From: UBA4416 sp964541155 | GTDB lineage: Bacteria; Bacteroidota; Bacteroidia; B-17B0; Aurantibacillaceae | NCBI GenBank assembly: GCA_964541155.1 | Contig: CAZIPC010000001.1 | Coordinates: forward strand, 62,001 to 126,000 | Length of the DNA: 64,000 nucleotides | Reading direction: 5' to 3' | Shown here: positions 43,984 through 52,770 of the stretch, in pieces | Numbering within the stretch: position 1 is the stretch's first letter | How the letters are laid out: each line of letters starts with the position of its first letter | Translations under genes and position numbers: made by a program | Notes under the pieces: generated by a model | The model's database searches: none | What the model saw: the letters and a program-made list of their open reading frames with translations, nothing else | Told to the model about the DNA's origin: nothing

Positions 43984-44625
43984 TTAAAATTCTACAATTT
44001 TTAATTTTAAGGCTTTAGAAACTGCTTCTGTGGCTGAATTTACTTGTAGTTTTAAGTAAATGTTTTTTATATGAGATCTAACTGTGTCTATTGAGACAAA
44101 ACTTGTTTCAGCAATTTTTTTATAGGAATATCCTTTCACTAATAATTCTAAAACTTCTTGTTCTCTTTTACTTAAGTCAAAATTTTGTTTAGGTTTAGTA
44201 ACAGAAATTTCTCTAAAGGCATTTAATACTTTGATTGCTATTCCTGGGCTTATAGATGCACCTCCAATTGACGTATGTTTTATAGCATTAATTAAATCTT
44301 GTGGTATCGTATTTTTTAGTAAATACCCATCAGCTCCTGCTTTTATAGCATCAAAAATTTTATCGTCATCTTCAAAAACAGTTAGCATAATAATTTGTGT
44401 TTCGGGTTTTACATTTTTAATTTTTTTCACTCCCTCAATTCCATTTATTTCAGGCATATCAATATCCATTAATACAACATCAGGTAATAACTCTAATGTT
44501 TGCTCATCTGCACGTTTGCAATTAGGAAATAAACCTACTACTTTAAATTCTGTTACAGATTCTAATAATAATTTTAATGATTCTCTCATTATAGATCTGT
44601 CTTCATATATACTTATTGTAATCAT
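43984..44625 (-). CDS. NarL/FixJ-type response regulator
   Basis: A 213-residue regulator with an N-terminal receiver domain (about 1-120) and a C-terminal LuxR-type helix-turn-helix (about 147-208, LSKREQEVLELLVKGYSYKK and VSIDTVRSHIKNIYLKLQV). The phosphoacceptor is Asp54 in VLMDIDMPEINGIEG, with acidic Glu8/Asp9, Thr80s region (LTVFEDDD) and Lys104 (LLKNTIP) in the expected places. It overlaps the sensor kinase gene by 4 bases (ATGA), so the two make a coupled two-component system. It probably binds DNA as a dimer once phosphorylated. The target genes are unknown; the divergent lipoprotein operon at 47671 is the nearest candidate. Confidence 0.93.
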   Translation of the reverse strand: MITISIYEDRSIMRESLKLLLESVTEFKVVGLFPNCKRADEQTLELLPDVVLMDIDMPEINGIEGVKKIKNVKPETQIIMLTVFEDDDKIFDAIKAGADGYLLKNTIPQDLINAIKHTSIGGASISPGIAIKVLNAFREISVTKPKQNFDLSKREQEVLELLVKGYSYKKIAETSFVSIDTVRSHIKNIYLKLQVNSATEAVSKALKLKIVEF

Positions 44626-47558
44626 TTTAGTTTAATTTTAATTAAGGTTCCTTTGTTTTTTTTTGAAAGTATTGATAATTCAGCTTTAATTATTTTGGCT
44701 CTTTGATGCATGTTGTTTAATCCATTTCCAATATCGTAAGCATCAGAGTTAAAACCAATTCCATCATCTTCTATAGAAATAATAATATAAGTTGATTGAT
44801 AGTAAATGGATAATGATATTGTTTTTGCTTTAGAGTATTTTACAGCATTATTTATGGCTTCTTTGCAAATAAGATACAAATTATACTTTTTAACATTAGA
44901 TAATTTAATGTTTTTATGAAATTGCGATGTGTCAATATTATATTGTGTTTCTTTACTATCTAAGATAGATGTGGCATAGCGATTTATTTTATTAATAAGA
45001 GATTCTAAATTATCAAATTTTGGATTAACGTTCCAGATAATATCATTTATTGTTTGGCTTATTTGATTTGAATTAGAAGAAAGTTTTTCTATTAATTGTG
45101 AGTTTTTTTGATTTACATTATTACTTTTTATCAATTGTGCCAAAATGTTTATGCTGCTTACATTTGAACCAAGTTCGTCATGTAAATCACGAGAAATTTG
45201 TTCTCTAATTTTATCTACTTTTTTTCTTGATTTATTTTTAAAATAAAATAGTATAAATGTAATACCTGATATAATTAATAATAATAATAGTTTAAAGAGC
45301 AAGCTATTATAAAAAGGAGGAGAAATAGTAAAATAAAATGTTTTTTCATTAATAGTTTTAATTCCCTCGTTATTTGTTTCATAATAAGTAAGTAAATATT
45401 TGTTTGGAGATAAATTGTAAAAATTAATATCTCCATTTTTAGATATTTTCCAATCTTTATCAGTATTTAATTTGTAGTATAAATTATTTTTATCCGATTC
45501 AATAAATGAGCACGAACTAATTTCAAACTTTAAATTATTTTCTGTATTGTTTAGTTCAAGAGGTTTATCTTTTGAAAATTTTATAGAGGTATTATTTACA
45601 TATATATTACTAATATGTGATTTTGGGTGAAAATTATTTTTAAAAATTAAATTTGGAGCGAATGAAATATAGTAATTTGAAATACTTGAAAGTAAAATAC
45701 TATCTTCAGAAAAACGCAGTTGATTAATCCATTTTTGAGAATAGTTTTCGTAATTGTAAATTAAATTACTTTCATTCTTTTTTTTATTGTATTCATATAG
45801 TCCTACTGATGTAGAGTAATAAATGGTATTGTTAAATGAACGGCATATGTTTTCAATTGTGTTAGTAGTTAGACCATCTTTTGTAGTATAAATTTTATAT
45901 TTATCTATTGAATTAATATTCTGTTCTATTATTCCTGATGTACTACTAATTAAAATATAATTACTATCATTACTTAAAATGATATTATGATAATCTATAG
46001 CTTTATTTTTATATTTTATTGGAGTTAAGTTATTTAATGTTTTAGTTTTAAGATTTAAATTACAATAGCCATTAAATAATTTTAACATCCAAACTATTCC
46101 ATTTTTGTCTATTACCGCATCTTTAACAAATAAATCAGCTTGAGAAGAAGAGTCTTTTTTTTCTTTAAAAATATATTTTTCTTTAATAAAATTATAAACT
46201 ATAAGTCCATTTTGTGAGCAAATAGCCAGAAGGCTATCGTTTAATTTTTTTAAATTTAAAACGTTTATGTTTTTTAAATAAGGAATTATGTTGTTATTTG
46301 CATATTTATATATTCCTTTATTAGTTGCTATTAAGTATGAATGATGTGGTGTTTTTTCAATAGCATTAATTTTTGTTTTAAATAATAGTTGTTTAGTAGT
46401 ATTATTTTTATTGCTTATAATAAATAACCCATCACTTTCTGTTCCAATTATTGTTTCTTTGTTATTAGTTTTTTCAATACAATTAATAAGTATATTTTTT
46501 GGTATTATTCTGTTATTGTAAAAAAAATTATATTTTATTTTTTGTAAAGTAGGATTAAAAAAAGTTACCCCTTTATCTGTAGAAATCCATAAACTATTAT
46601 TAGTATCAATTATTATATCTTGTATAATATCTGATGGTAAACTGTTTACATCAAAATTATTATGTTTTATATGATGTGTTTTTTTTGATTTTTTATTTAT
46701 AATGAAAATTCCATTTCCATTTGTTCCTACTACAATAAATTCTACTTTATTAATAAAATAGGATTTACTACATGTAATGTTTTTGGTATATGCTAATTCT
46801 TTTTCTAAAAAAGAATTAGCATATGTACCCTTTTGATAAATTAATAAACCTAAGTTTCTAGAATTTAATAATAACGAATTGTTATATTTGCTAACACTAT
46901 TTAAAATAATTGTTTTATTAGTTTTATTAAGTTTAATATTTCTAAAGTATTGTAAATCATTATTTTTTATAGTAATTAAACTTGGATTATCTTCAGGTGT
47001 CGCATAAATAATATCATTAATATTTGATAAAGACATAATACTATTATTACTTGTTTCAGTATAATTTTTAATAAAAAACAATGAATCATTTTTTATTAAA
47101 AAATAATCAATGCCTGCCCATGACGAAACATATAATTTGTTTGGTTTTATAAAACATATTTTTCCCCATCCTCTTATAATGCTATTGTAATTTATGATAC
47201 TGTCTTTTTTTATGTCATATTTACAAATGCCTTCGTTTGTATTTATCCATATATTTCCTTTATCATCCTCGGTTAAATCTAGTACCCAATTACTAGGTAT
47301 TGTGTAGTTTATGTTTGAACATTTTTCTTGAAAATATTTATAATGTTTCCCATCAAATCTAACAGCTCCATTAATTGTAGCAAACCATATATAACCTCTT
47401 TTATCTTGTAATAGTTTGTAACAAAAATTAGACGGTAATCCATTTTTCATATTGTAATTATGAAAATTTGGATTTTCGAAAATTAGATCAAATTGTTGTT
47501 GGGAAAATAGAAATTGTAAAAAAAATATAAATAATATGATTATACTGGTTTTGCGCAC
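44622..47558 (-). CDS. Sensor histidine kinase with periplasmic two-component propeller, GTG start
   Basis: A 978-residue membrane kinase: signal peptide (1-20), a large periplasmic sensor of beta-propeller repeats (about 30-640, for example LQDKRGYIWFATINGAVRFD, DDKGNIWINTNEGICKYD and DTNNSLWISTDKGVTFFN), a Y_Y_Y-type domain (about 650-725), a transmembrane helix (about 735-755), and a HisKA_3/HATPase region. The phosphorylated His is His793 in SRDLHDELGSNVSS; the ATPase motifs are CKEAINNAVKYSKA and IEDDGIGFNSD. The start is GTG at 47558, overlapping an out-of-frame ATG (ATGTG). The architecture matches Bacteroidota sensors that often detect sugars or stress. Ends coupled to the response regulator. 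Confidence 0.93.
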   Translation of the reverse strand: MRKTSIIILFIFFLQFLFSQQQFDLIFENPNFHNYNMKNGLPSNFCYKLLQDKRGYIWFATINGAVRFDGKHYKYFQEKCSNINYTIPSNWVLDLTEDDKGNIWINTNEGICKYDIKKDSIINYNSIIRGWGKICFIKPNKLYVSSWAGIDYFLIKNDSLFFIKNYTETSNNSIMSLSNINDIIYATPEDNPSLITIKNNDLQYFRNIKLNKTNKTIILNSVSKYNNSLLLNSRNLGLLIYQKGTYANSFLEKELAYTKNITCSKSYFINKVEFIVVGTNGNGIFIINKKSKKTHHIKHNNFDVNSLPSDIIQDIIIDTNNSLWISTDKGVTFFNPTLQKIKYNFFYNNRIIPKNILINCIEKTNNKETIIGTESDGLFIISNKNNTTKQLLFKTKINAIEKTPHHSYLIATNKGIYKYANNNIIPYLKNINVLNLKKLNDSLLAICSQNGLIVYNFIKEKYIFKEKKDSSSQADLFVKDAVIDKNGIVWMLKLFNGYCNLNLKTKTLNNLTPIKYKNKAIDYHNIILSNDSNYILISSTSGIIEQNINSIDKYKIYTTKDGLTTNTIENICRSFNNTIYYSTSVGLYEYNKKKNESNLIYNYENYSQKWINQLRFSEDSILLSSISNYYISFAPNLIFKNNFHPKSHISNIYVNNTSIKFSKDKPLELNNTENNLKFEISSCSFIESDKNNLYYKLNTDKDWKISKNGDINFYNLSPNKYLLTYYETNNEGIKTINEKTFYFTISPPFYNSLLFKLLLLLIISGITFILFYFKNKSRKKVDKIREQISRDLHDELGSNVSSINILAQLIKSNNVNQKNSQLIEKLSSNSNQISQTINDIIWNVNPKFDNLESLINKINRYATSILDSKETQYNIDTSQFHKNIKLSNVKKYNLYLICKEAINNAVKYSKAKTISLSIYYQSTYIIISIEDDGIGFNSDAYDIGNGLNNMHQRAKIIKAELSILSKKNKGTLIKIKLK

Positions 47559-47608
47559 ATTTAAAATTACCTAAAATCTAATAAATAAAAAACCACATGA
47601 GTGTGTGA

Positions 47609-47638
47609 TTGCATCACTTTTATTTTACCTTACATTTG
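47609..47638 (+). promoter_or_regulatory. Consensus promoter of the lipoprotein/collagen-like operon
   Basis: TTG at 47609-47611, a 19-nt spacer and TACATTTG at 47631-47638, an exact TAnnTTTG match, 32 nt before the ATG at 47671. It is the only strong promoter I find for the following plus-strand genes to 52043. Confidence 0.7.
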
Positions 47639-47670
47639 CTGACACAACGCAATAATTAAATACTATATAT

Positions 47671-48246
47671 ATGAAATTTGTATTTATAACTTTTATAAGT
47701 TTATCAATTTTTTGTTTTTCATGTCATAAAAAAACATCTCAACCTGCAGGTTATGGTTCATCTAATAGTTCTCAAAACGATGCATCATCTGATTTTTTAT
47801 ATAAGTATACCTCTGGTACTTTTAATTTTCAATCGGCAGTTCATAATATAAACCAAACTTGGCCAGTAGCTCTTGATTCTGGATGTATATACTCATATAC
47901 TAAATTTCCAAGTAATACGTCTCTTTTACTATTAATTTCAAATAAAAAAACTAATCCAACATTAGTTGGTAATCCAGATATTACATTAGATTTATTGCAA
48001 ACAGGTGCTAATTCAAACTATCAAATAAATACAACATATTCAATTCCTAATTCTTATAGGCATTGTTCTATTAAGTGTTCTGGAGGATTTAACTATGATG
48101 CAACAAATGTAACATGTGTGTTTACATCTGTTAATGCTAATAAGATAGAAGGATATGTAGACGGTAAATTTGATGTTTATGATGCAAATATGGCAGTTAC
48201 TACTTCAAACATACAAGGTAGGCTCACCTTTAATATCTTAAAATAA
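47671..48246 (+). CDS. Lipoprotein of unknown function
   Basis: A 191-residue lipoprotein with signal MKFVFITFISLSIFCFSCHK, the lipid-bearing Cys at residue 18 followed by His-Lys-Lys. A Ser/Asn-rich linker (about 22-42, SSNSSQNDASSD) precedes a beta-rich C-terminal domain (about 43-191) with KTNPTLVGNPDITLDLL and RHCSIKCSGGFNYDAT, containing a Cys pair. I recognise no named domain. It is the first gene after the strong promoter and is followed 23 nt later by the collagen-like array, so all four lipoproteins are probably co-transcribed. Confidence 0.78.
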   Translation: MKFVFITFISLSIFCFSCHKKTSQPAGYGSSNSSQNDASSDFLYKYTSGTFNFQSAVHNINQTWPVALDSGCIYSYTKFPSNTSLLLLISNKKTNPTLVGNPDITLDLLQTGANSNYQINTTYSIPNSYRHCSIKCSGGFNYDATNVTCVFTSVNANKIEGYVDGKFDVYDANMAVTTSNIQGRLTFNILK

Positions 48247-48269
48247 TAATAACCACTAAAACTAACACT

Positions 48270-48857
48270 ATGAAATTAAAAATTGTAAGTATTTTAATTG
48301 TAGGAGCATTACTGTTATTTGCTTCTTGTAAAAAAACAACTACTGGTCCTACTGGCGCAACAGGTGCTACAGGCGCTACAGGTGCAACTGGAGAAACAGG
48401 ACCTACCGGTGCAACTGGAGATACTGGACCCACAGGACCTGCTGGCGCAACTGGTAACTCTAATGTTAAACTTTTAATTTTTGGTCCAGATTCTATAATG
48501 GTATCAAAAACTAGTATAACATATAATTTTCCTACTTCTATTAGCAGTAACTTATTAGATTCAAGTGTAGTACTCACTTATCTTTATGATTCATTTGGTA
48601 CATGGAATTTTTTGCCAGGAATGGTTATGTTGCATCAACCAATTAATACCTCCGTTTTTACAACCTCTAATCCAGATTTATTAATATTATTTAGAAATAT
48701 GGATGGAACAGCATATACAGGTGTGAAAGAAATATTTCCAAAATCAAAATTATTAATTATTCCTTCATCTGATTATTCAGGGCATCGATTAGGTAAAAAA
48801 GTTGATTTTGCAAATTATAAAGAAACCATGAAGTACTTTGGTTTATCTGAAGATTAA
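48270..48857 (+). CDS. Collagen-like lipoprotein, 12 GXY triplets
   Basis: A 195-residue lipoprotein: signal MKLKIVSILIVGALLLFASC with Cys20, then Lys-Lys-Thr3, then a collagen-like stretch of 12 uninterrupted Gly-X-Y triplets (residues 26-61), mainly GAT, GPT and GET/GDT, and then a globular C-terminal domain (about 62-195, NSNVKLLIFGPDSIMVS to TMKYFGLSED). The Gly-X-Y stretch could form a triple-helix stalk on the cell surface. It shares most residues of the signal and the C-terminal end with the next gene, so the two are recent duplicates. No enzyme motif. Surface display or adhesion is inference. Confidence 0.85.
   Translation: MKLKIVSILIVGALLLFASCKKTTTGPTGATGATGATGATGETGPTGATGDTGPTGPAGATGNSNVKLLIFGPDSIMVSKTSITYNFPTSISSNLLDSSVVLTYLYDSFGTWNFLPGMVMLHQPINTSVFTTSNPDLLILFRNMDGTAYTGVKEIFPKSKLLIIPSSDYSGHRLGKKVDFANYKETMKYFGLSED
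48345..48452 (+). repeat. Collagen-like 9-bp coding repeat, 12 units
   Basis: Twelve successive 9-bp units encoding Gly-X-Y, six of them close copies of GGYGCNACW-type GAT codons. The array is in frame, so it can grow or shrink by slippage without breaking the gene. Confidence 0.85.
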
Positions 48858-48919
48858 TAAATTAATTTTTTAAAGAAACAGTATTCAAATTCATTAATTT
48901 AAACATTATCTAAAACACT

Positions 48920-49432
48920 ATGAAATTAAAAATTGTAAGTATTATAATAATAGGAACATTCTATCTATTTACGTCATGTAAAAAATCAGAAAAAGGCCCT
49001 GTGGGGCCAACAGGCCCTATTGGCGCAACTGGTAATTCTAATGTTAAACTTTTAATATATGGAAGAGATTCTATTACTTCTTCAAAAACAGACTTAGGTT
49101 TTTCATTTCCAAGTACAATAACATCTAGTTTATTAGATTCAAGTGTTGTTTTAACATATGTTTTTGATAGTTTTTATACTTGGAATGTTATACCAGGCAT
49201 GATTCATCTCAGTCAATATATTAATACATCTACGTATTATGACATTGGAGGGTTAAGGGTAGAATTTAAAGACATGGATGGATCGCCTTACTCTGGTCCA
49301 AATGAAATATTTCTAAAATCAAAAATATTAATTATTCCTGCTTCAGAGTATTCAGGACATCGTTCAAGTCAAAAAGTTGATTTTACAAATTATAAAGAAA
49401 CCATGACGTATTTTGGTTTATCTGAAGACTAA
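48920..49432 (+). CDS. Collagen-like lipoprotein, 4 GXY triplets
   Basis: A 170-residue paralogue of the gene before it. Signal MKLKIVSIIIIGTFYLFTSC (Cys20) is identical for the first eight residues, including the leader DNA ahead of the start codon. Four Gly-X-Y triplets follow (residues 26-37, GPVGPTGPIGAT), then NSNVKLLIYGRDSITSSKTD and a C-terminal end AKSTYFGLSED-like (TMTYFGLSED). The globular domain keeps VDFTNYKETM and the IIPASEYSGHRS motif. It is 62 nt downstream of its paralogue on the same strand. Confidence 0.85.
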   Translation: MKLKIVSIIIIGTFYLFTSCKKSEKGPVGPTGPIGATGNSNVKLLIYGRDSITSSKTDLGFSFPSTITSSLLDSSVVLTYVFDSFYTWNVIPGMIHLSQYINTSTYYDIGGLRVEFKDMDGSPYSGPNEIFLKSKILIIPASEYSGHRSSQKVDFTNYKETMTYFGLSED

Positions 49433-49484
49433 TAATAATGAAACAAAATCTCTTATATATTAAACTTAAAAAATATTAAATATT

Positions 49485-49994
49485 ATGAAAATAAAAATTG
49501 CAACTATTTTATTTATTGGAGCCATTACTGTATTTTCTTCTTGTAAAAAAACTACAATTGGTCCTGCTGGCCCTACTGGTGCAACTGGCGCAACTGGCGC
49601 ACAAGGTAATGCCAACGTGCAAATTTATAATTATGGAATTACACTTTTACAATCTGCTAATAATTTTCGTGTAGAATTTACTCCAGCAGGATTAACTGTT
49701 CAAAAAATAGATTCGAGTTTAATAATGGTTTATTACAGCGAAGGTAGTGGACAATGGAATGTTGCAAATGGTCTTGGCCCTAACGGTAATTATGCCACAA
49801 TACAGTTTACAGACCCAACACCTTATGTAAGTGTATATTTAAAAAATGCAGATGGTTCATATTACACAGGTGGCACAGTTACCTGGCAAAAAGTAAGAGT
49901 TGTTATTGTTCCTGCAGCTTCTGTATTTAGAAAAGCAAACATTAACTATAATAATTATAATGAGGTTGCTAAATATTATAATATTAAAGATTAA
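49485..49994 (+). CDS. Collagen-like lipoprotein, 5 GXY triplets
   Basis: A 169-residue, more divergent paralogue. Signal MKIKIATILFIGAITVFSSC (Cys20), then Lys-Lys-Thr2 and five Gly-X-Y triplets at residues 26-40 (GPAGPTGATGATGAQ), then a globular domain that begins GNANVQIYNYGITLLQ and ends NNYNEVAKYYNIKD, matching the pattern of its two neighbours. The central domain shares VRVVIVPAAS with their IIPxS motif. It lies 52 nt downstream of the second copy and 9 nt before the GH44 gene, so it is likely in the same transcript. Confidence 0.83.
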   Translation: MKIKIATILFIGAITVFSSCKKTTIGPAGPTGATGATGAQGNANVQIYNYGITLLQSANNFRVEFTPAGLTVQKIDSSLIMVYYSEGSGQWNVANGLGPNGNYATIQFTDPTPYVSVYLKNADGSYYTGGTVTWQKVRVVIVPAASVFRKANINYNNYNEVAKYYNIKD

Positions 49995-50003
49995 AAAACA
50001 ATT

Positions 50004-52043
50004 ATGATTATGAAACATATTACCTATTTATTTTTTATGCTACCATTGGCCGAAATGTTAGCGCAAGCTCCACAAGTAAATATGCAAATTAGTACGTCAT
50101 CTGCTAGTCAAAAAACTATTAGCCCATATATTTATGGGTTAAATGGTTATGTATATGATACTTCTTGGGGATCATCTCCATGGGCTACAGGACTTTCTAA
50201 TCATGGAGGTTTTTCTAATTTAGATGCATTAAATGTAACGTCTTGGCGATTAGGAGGCAATTCGATGACTCCTTATAATTGGGAGCAAGGTGCAAATAAT
50301 TCAGGTAATGATGATGCTCACAAAAATAGTATTTTTCAATCTTATATTGTAACTGGAAATAATGCGAGTTCTGCACCAAATTTTTATTCTCCAGCACAAG
50401 CATTAGTTACTACTCAAAATCATGCATTAAGTTTAAATGCGGCAGCTTTAATACAATTACCAATGGCAGGTTATGTGGCGGCAGACGTAACTGGTACAAC
50501 ATGTGGTAATCCATTATTAACCCCGTCAAGATGGAAACAAGTAGTTAATACAAAGCCAACACCATTTACATTATCCCCTAATTTATCAGACGGAGTAATT
50601 TATGTTGATGAAGAAATTAATTTTTTAAAAAATCAATTTGGAGATGCTACAACAGCAAATGGAATTAAGTTTTATCAAACTGATAATGAAGTTGGTTTAT
50701 GGTCTCATTATCTAGCTGGAGGTGGCGGATCAGGAGCTGATGGTACACATTCTGTTATGCATCCAAATTTAACTACATGTAATGAGGTAATATCTAAAAC
50801 ATACGATCTTGCTAAAACAATTAAAACAGTTGATGCAAATGCAAAGGTGTTTTCATCTGGTAGATGGGGATACATGGAAGCGTATAGTTTATGGAATATA
50901 TGGGACGGATCATCACATCAACCAAGTGATTGGGCTTCTTTTAATATAGAACCATATAAAACAAATGGAACAGGGAATACATTTCGATATAATCAAATGA
51001 CATGGCAAAACGCTTTTTTAGCAGCTATGAAACAAAAAGAAACTATTGAGGGGAAACGTTTACTAGATGTATTGGCCTTTCATTATTATCCTGAGGGTAT
51101 ATCAACGGATGCTGATAGGCTACAAGCTCCTCGTAGTTTATGGGATAGTAACTATGTTGAAAATTCGTGGATAACACAAATTGGTAATGGATTAACAGAA
51201 GGAAGAGGATTAAGAATGATACCACTTACTCAACAAGCCATTAATGATTTTTATCCAGGTACAAAAATGGCAATTACAGAATATGATTTTGGTGGCAGAA
51301 CAAATATCTCAGGAACAATAGCTCAAGCCGACGCTTTGGGGATATTTGGTAAATATGATATTTATTATGCTACTTATTTTGGTATTGCAGATCAGTATAT
51401 AGCTCCTGCATTTAAAATATTTAGAAATTATGATGGAACTAAAAAAACTTTTGGTTCAATATCTATTCAAAGTAGTACTTCTAATGTAGCAAATACATCT
51501 ATTTATGCATCAATAGAAGATGTTAGTGCCAATGTGATGCATATTATTTTAATTAATAAAAGTTCGTTAGTAGTAACAGCATCTATTAACATAACAGGAA
51601 GTACTTTATATTCATCTATTACCGATGCTTATGGTATTTCAGAAACAGATGGAAACAATTTAGTATCTGCTAAATCAAAATTAAATTCAATAACAGGAAC
51701 TTCAATAATTAATAGTAATAGTTTATCTTATCAAATGCAGCCAAAGTCGGTTTATCATTTGGTATTAAAAACATCATCAGCAACATCAGTTCAAGAATCT
51801 TTAAAACCTTTTACTTTTTCTATAGTACCTAATCCAACAATTAACAACTGTTTAATTACATCATCAGATGCAATTAAACAAATTTCGGTAATTGATATAA
51901 GCGGAAGAGTTATAAAAGAATTAACTACAGAAGGTATAAATTCTATTAACGTATTAACTTATGACCTAAGCAAGGGTATCTATTTTATTAAAGTGATTAA
52001 TGAATTTAATCAATCAAAAATTGAGAAATTAATTATTAATTAA
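50004..52043 (+). CDS. Glycoside hydrolase family 44 with T9SS sorting domain
   Basis: A 679-residue exported enzyme. ATG at 50004 and 50010 are both possible; the second begins MKHITYLFFMLPLAEMLA. The catalytic domain (about 25-585) is GH44: the start TISPYIYGLNGYVYDTSWG, WRLGGNSMTPYNWEQGANNS, the acid/base Glu229 in FYQTDNEVGLWSHYL, LLDVLAFHYYPEG, and the nucleophile Glu426 in MAITEYDFGG. GH44 enzymes cleave beta-1,4 glucans and xyloglucan with retention. A type A T9SS sorting domain ends it (about 600-679, SIVPNPTINNC to KLIIN). It overlaps the convergent barrel gene by 4 nt. Confidence 0.9.
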   Translation: MIMKHITYLFFMLPLAEMLAQAPQVNMQISTSSASQKTISPYIYGLNGYVYDTSWGSSPWATGLSNHGGFSNLDALNVTSWRLGGNSMTPYNWEQGANNSGNDDAHKNSIFQSYIVTGNNASSAPNFYSPAQALVTTQNHALSLNAAALIQLPMAGYVAADVTGTTCGNPLLTPSRWKQVVNTKPTPFTLSPNLSDGVIYVDEEINFLKNQFGDATTANGIKFYQTDNEVGLWSHYLAGGGGSGADGTHSVMHPNLTTCNEVISKTYDLAKTIKTVDANAKVFSSGRWGYMEAYSLWNIWDGSSHQPSDWASFNIEPYKTNGTGNTFRYNQMTWQNAFLAAMKQKETIEGKRLLDVLAFHYYPEGISTDADRLQAPRSLWDSNYVENSWITQIGNGLTEGRGLRMIPLTQQAINDFYPGTKMAITEYDFGGRTNISGTIAQADALGIFGKYDIYYATYFGIADQYIAPAFKIFRNYDGTKKTFGSISIQSSTSNVANTSIYASIEDVSANVMHIILINKSSLVVTASINITGSTLYSSITDAYGISETDGNNLVSAKSKLNSITGTSIINSNSLSYQMQPKSVYHLVLKTSSATSVQESLKPFTFSIVPNPTINNCLITSSDAIKQISVIDISGRVIKELTTEGINSINVLTYDLSKGIYFIKVINEFNQSKIEKLIIN

Positions 52044-52762
52044 AACCAATGAAATCTATCATTAGGTTTAGCAATAATGTGTGCTAATTTACCGTATGGA
52101 AATTTTATTTTTAAACCAGCAGTGTAACACACATCCATTATGTTAATAGCTTTTTCTTGTTTGCCAACTCGCATTCTGTAGTCAATAAATATACCAAGTA
52201 TGCCAAAGTTATGTTCTAGGCCTGTTCCTAAATTAAAACCTAACCATTTATTTTTTATTGTACTATTAACACGGTAATATTCTCTTAAATTTAAATAATC
52301 TGATTGTCCTGTAAAGAACCCTGTAAATGTATTGTAGCTTAGTCCTACAAAAGGATATAGTAATGTTTTTTGATTAGGAAATCTAGCTAATACCTCAAAG
52401 TTAGATTCGTATGTATTTGCTCTTACATTTAGCCAAGTGGGTTCAATATTAATGGGCTTAAAATAAGAGTATAATGCAGATACGCGAACAAAATCATTGA
52501 TTTCAAAAGTTAAACCTGTACAATAACCAGGTTCATTATTATTTTCTTTTACGTTTCTTGCTAAGTATATAACACTTAAATTAGCTCCTGCTTTTAAACT
52601 CCATATTGTATATGTTTTTTCTTTTTTTAGAGTAGTAGGGTTTAATGTTGCTGTTACTACTGATTTTTTTTCTCCTACTACTGCTTTTTTTACACCTTGA
52701 GAAAATATTTTCTGAGTATAAAAAAACAGACAAATAACTAGTATAAAATAGTTTGATTTCAT
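52040..52762 (-). CDS. Outer-membrane beta-barrel protein
   Basis: A 240-residue exported protein with signal MKSNYFILVICLFFYTQKIF then SQG. The body is a barrel with alternating strands (WSLKAGANLSVIYLARN, YCTGLTFEINDFVRVSALYS, YPFVGLSYNTFTGFF, GFNLGTGLEHNFGILGIFIDY), and the C-terminus ends in RFHWF. It resembles small outer-membrane porin-like proteins of the Bacteroidota; substrate unknown. It lies 8 nt downstream of pheT on the same strand. Confidence 0.78.
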   Translation of the reverse strand: MKSNYFILVICLFFYTQKIFSQGVKKAVVGEKKSVVTATLNPTTLKKEKTYTIWSLKAGANLSVIYLARNVKENNNEPGYCTGLTFEINDFVRVSALYSYFKPINIEPTWLNVRANTYESNFEVLARFPNQKTLLYPFVGLSYNTFTGFFTGQSDYLNLREYYRVNSTIKNKWLGFNLGTGLEHNFGILGIFIDYRMRVGKQEKAINIMDVCYTAGLKIKFPYGKLAHIIAKPNDRFHWF

Positions 52763-52770
52763 AATGTTTT

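Noticed and set aside
48345..48452. Short tandem repeats that could be taken for a CRISPR or other non-coding repeat array
   Set aside because: The units are 9 bp, in frame and encode Gly-X-Y triplets, with no spacers of constant length.
48230..48577. Minus-strand reading frame with Val-Ala-Pro-Val-Gly-Pro repeats
   Set aside because: It is the antisense image of the collagen-like codons, has no signal or partner and overlaps a well-supported gene.
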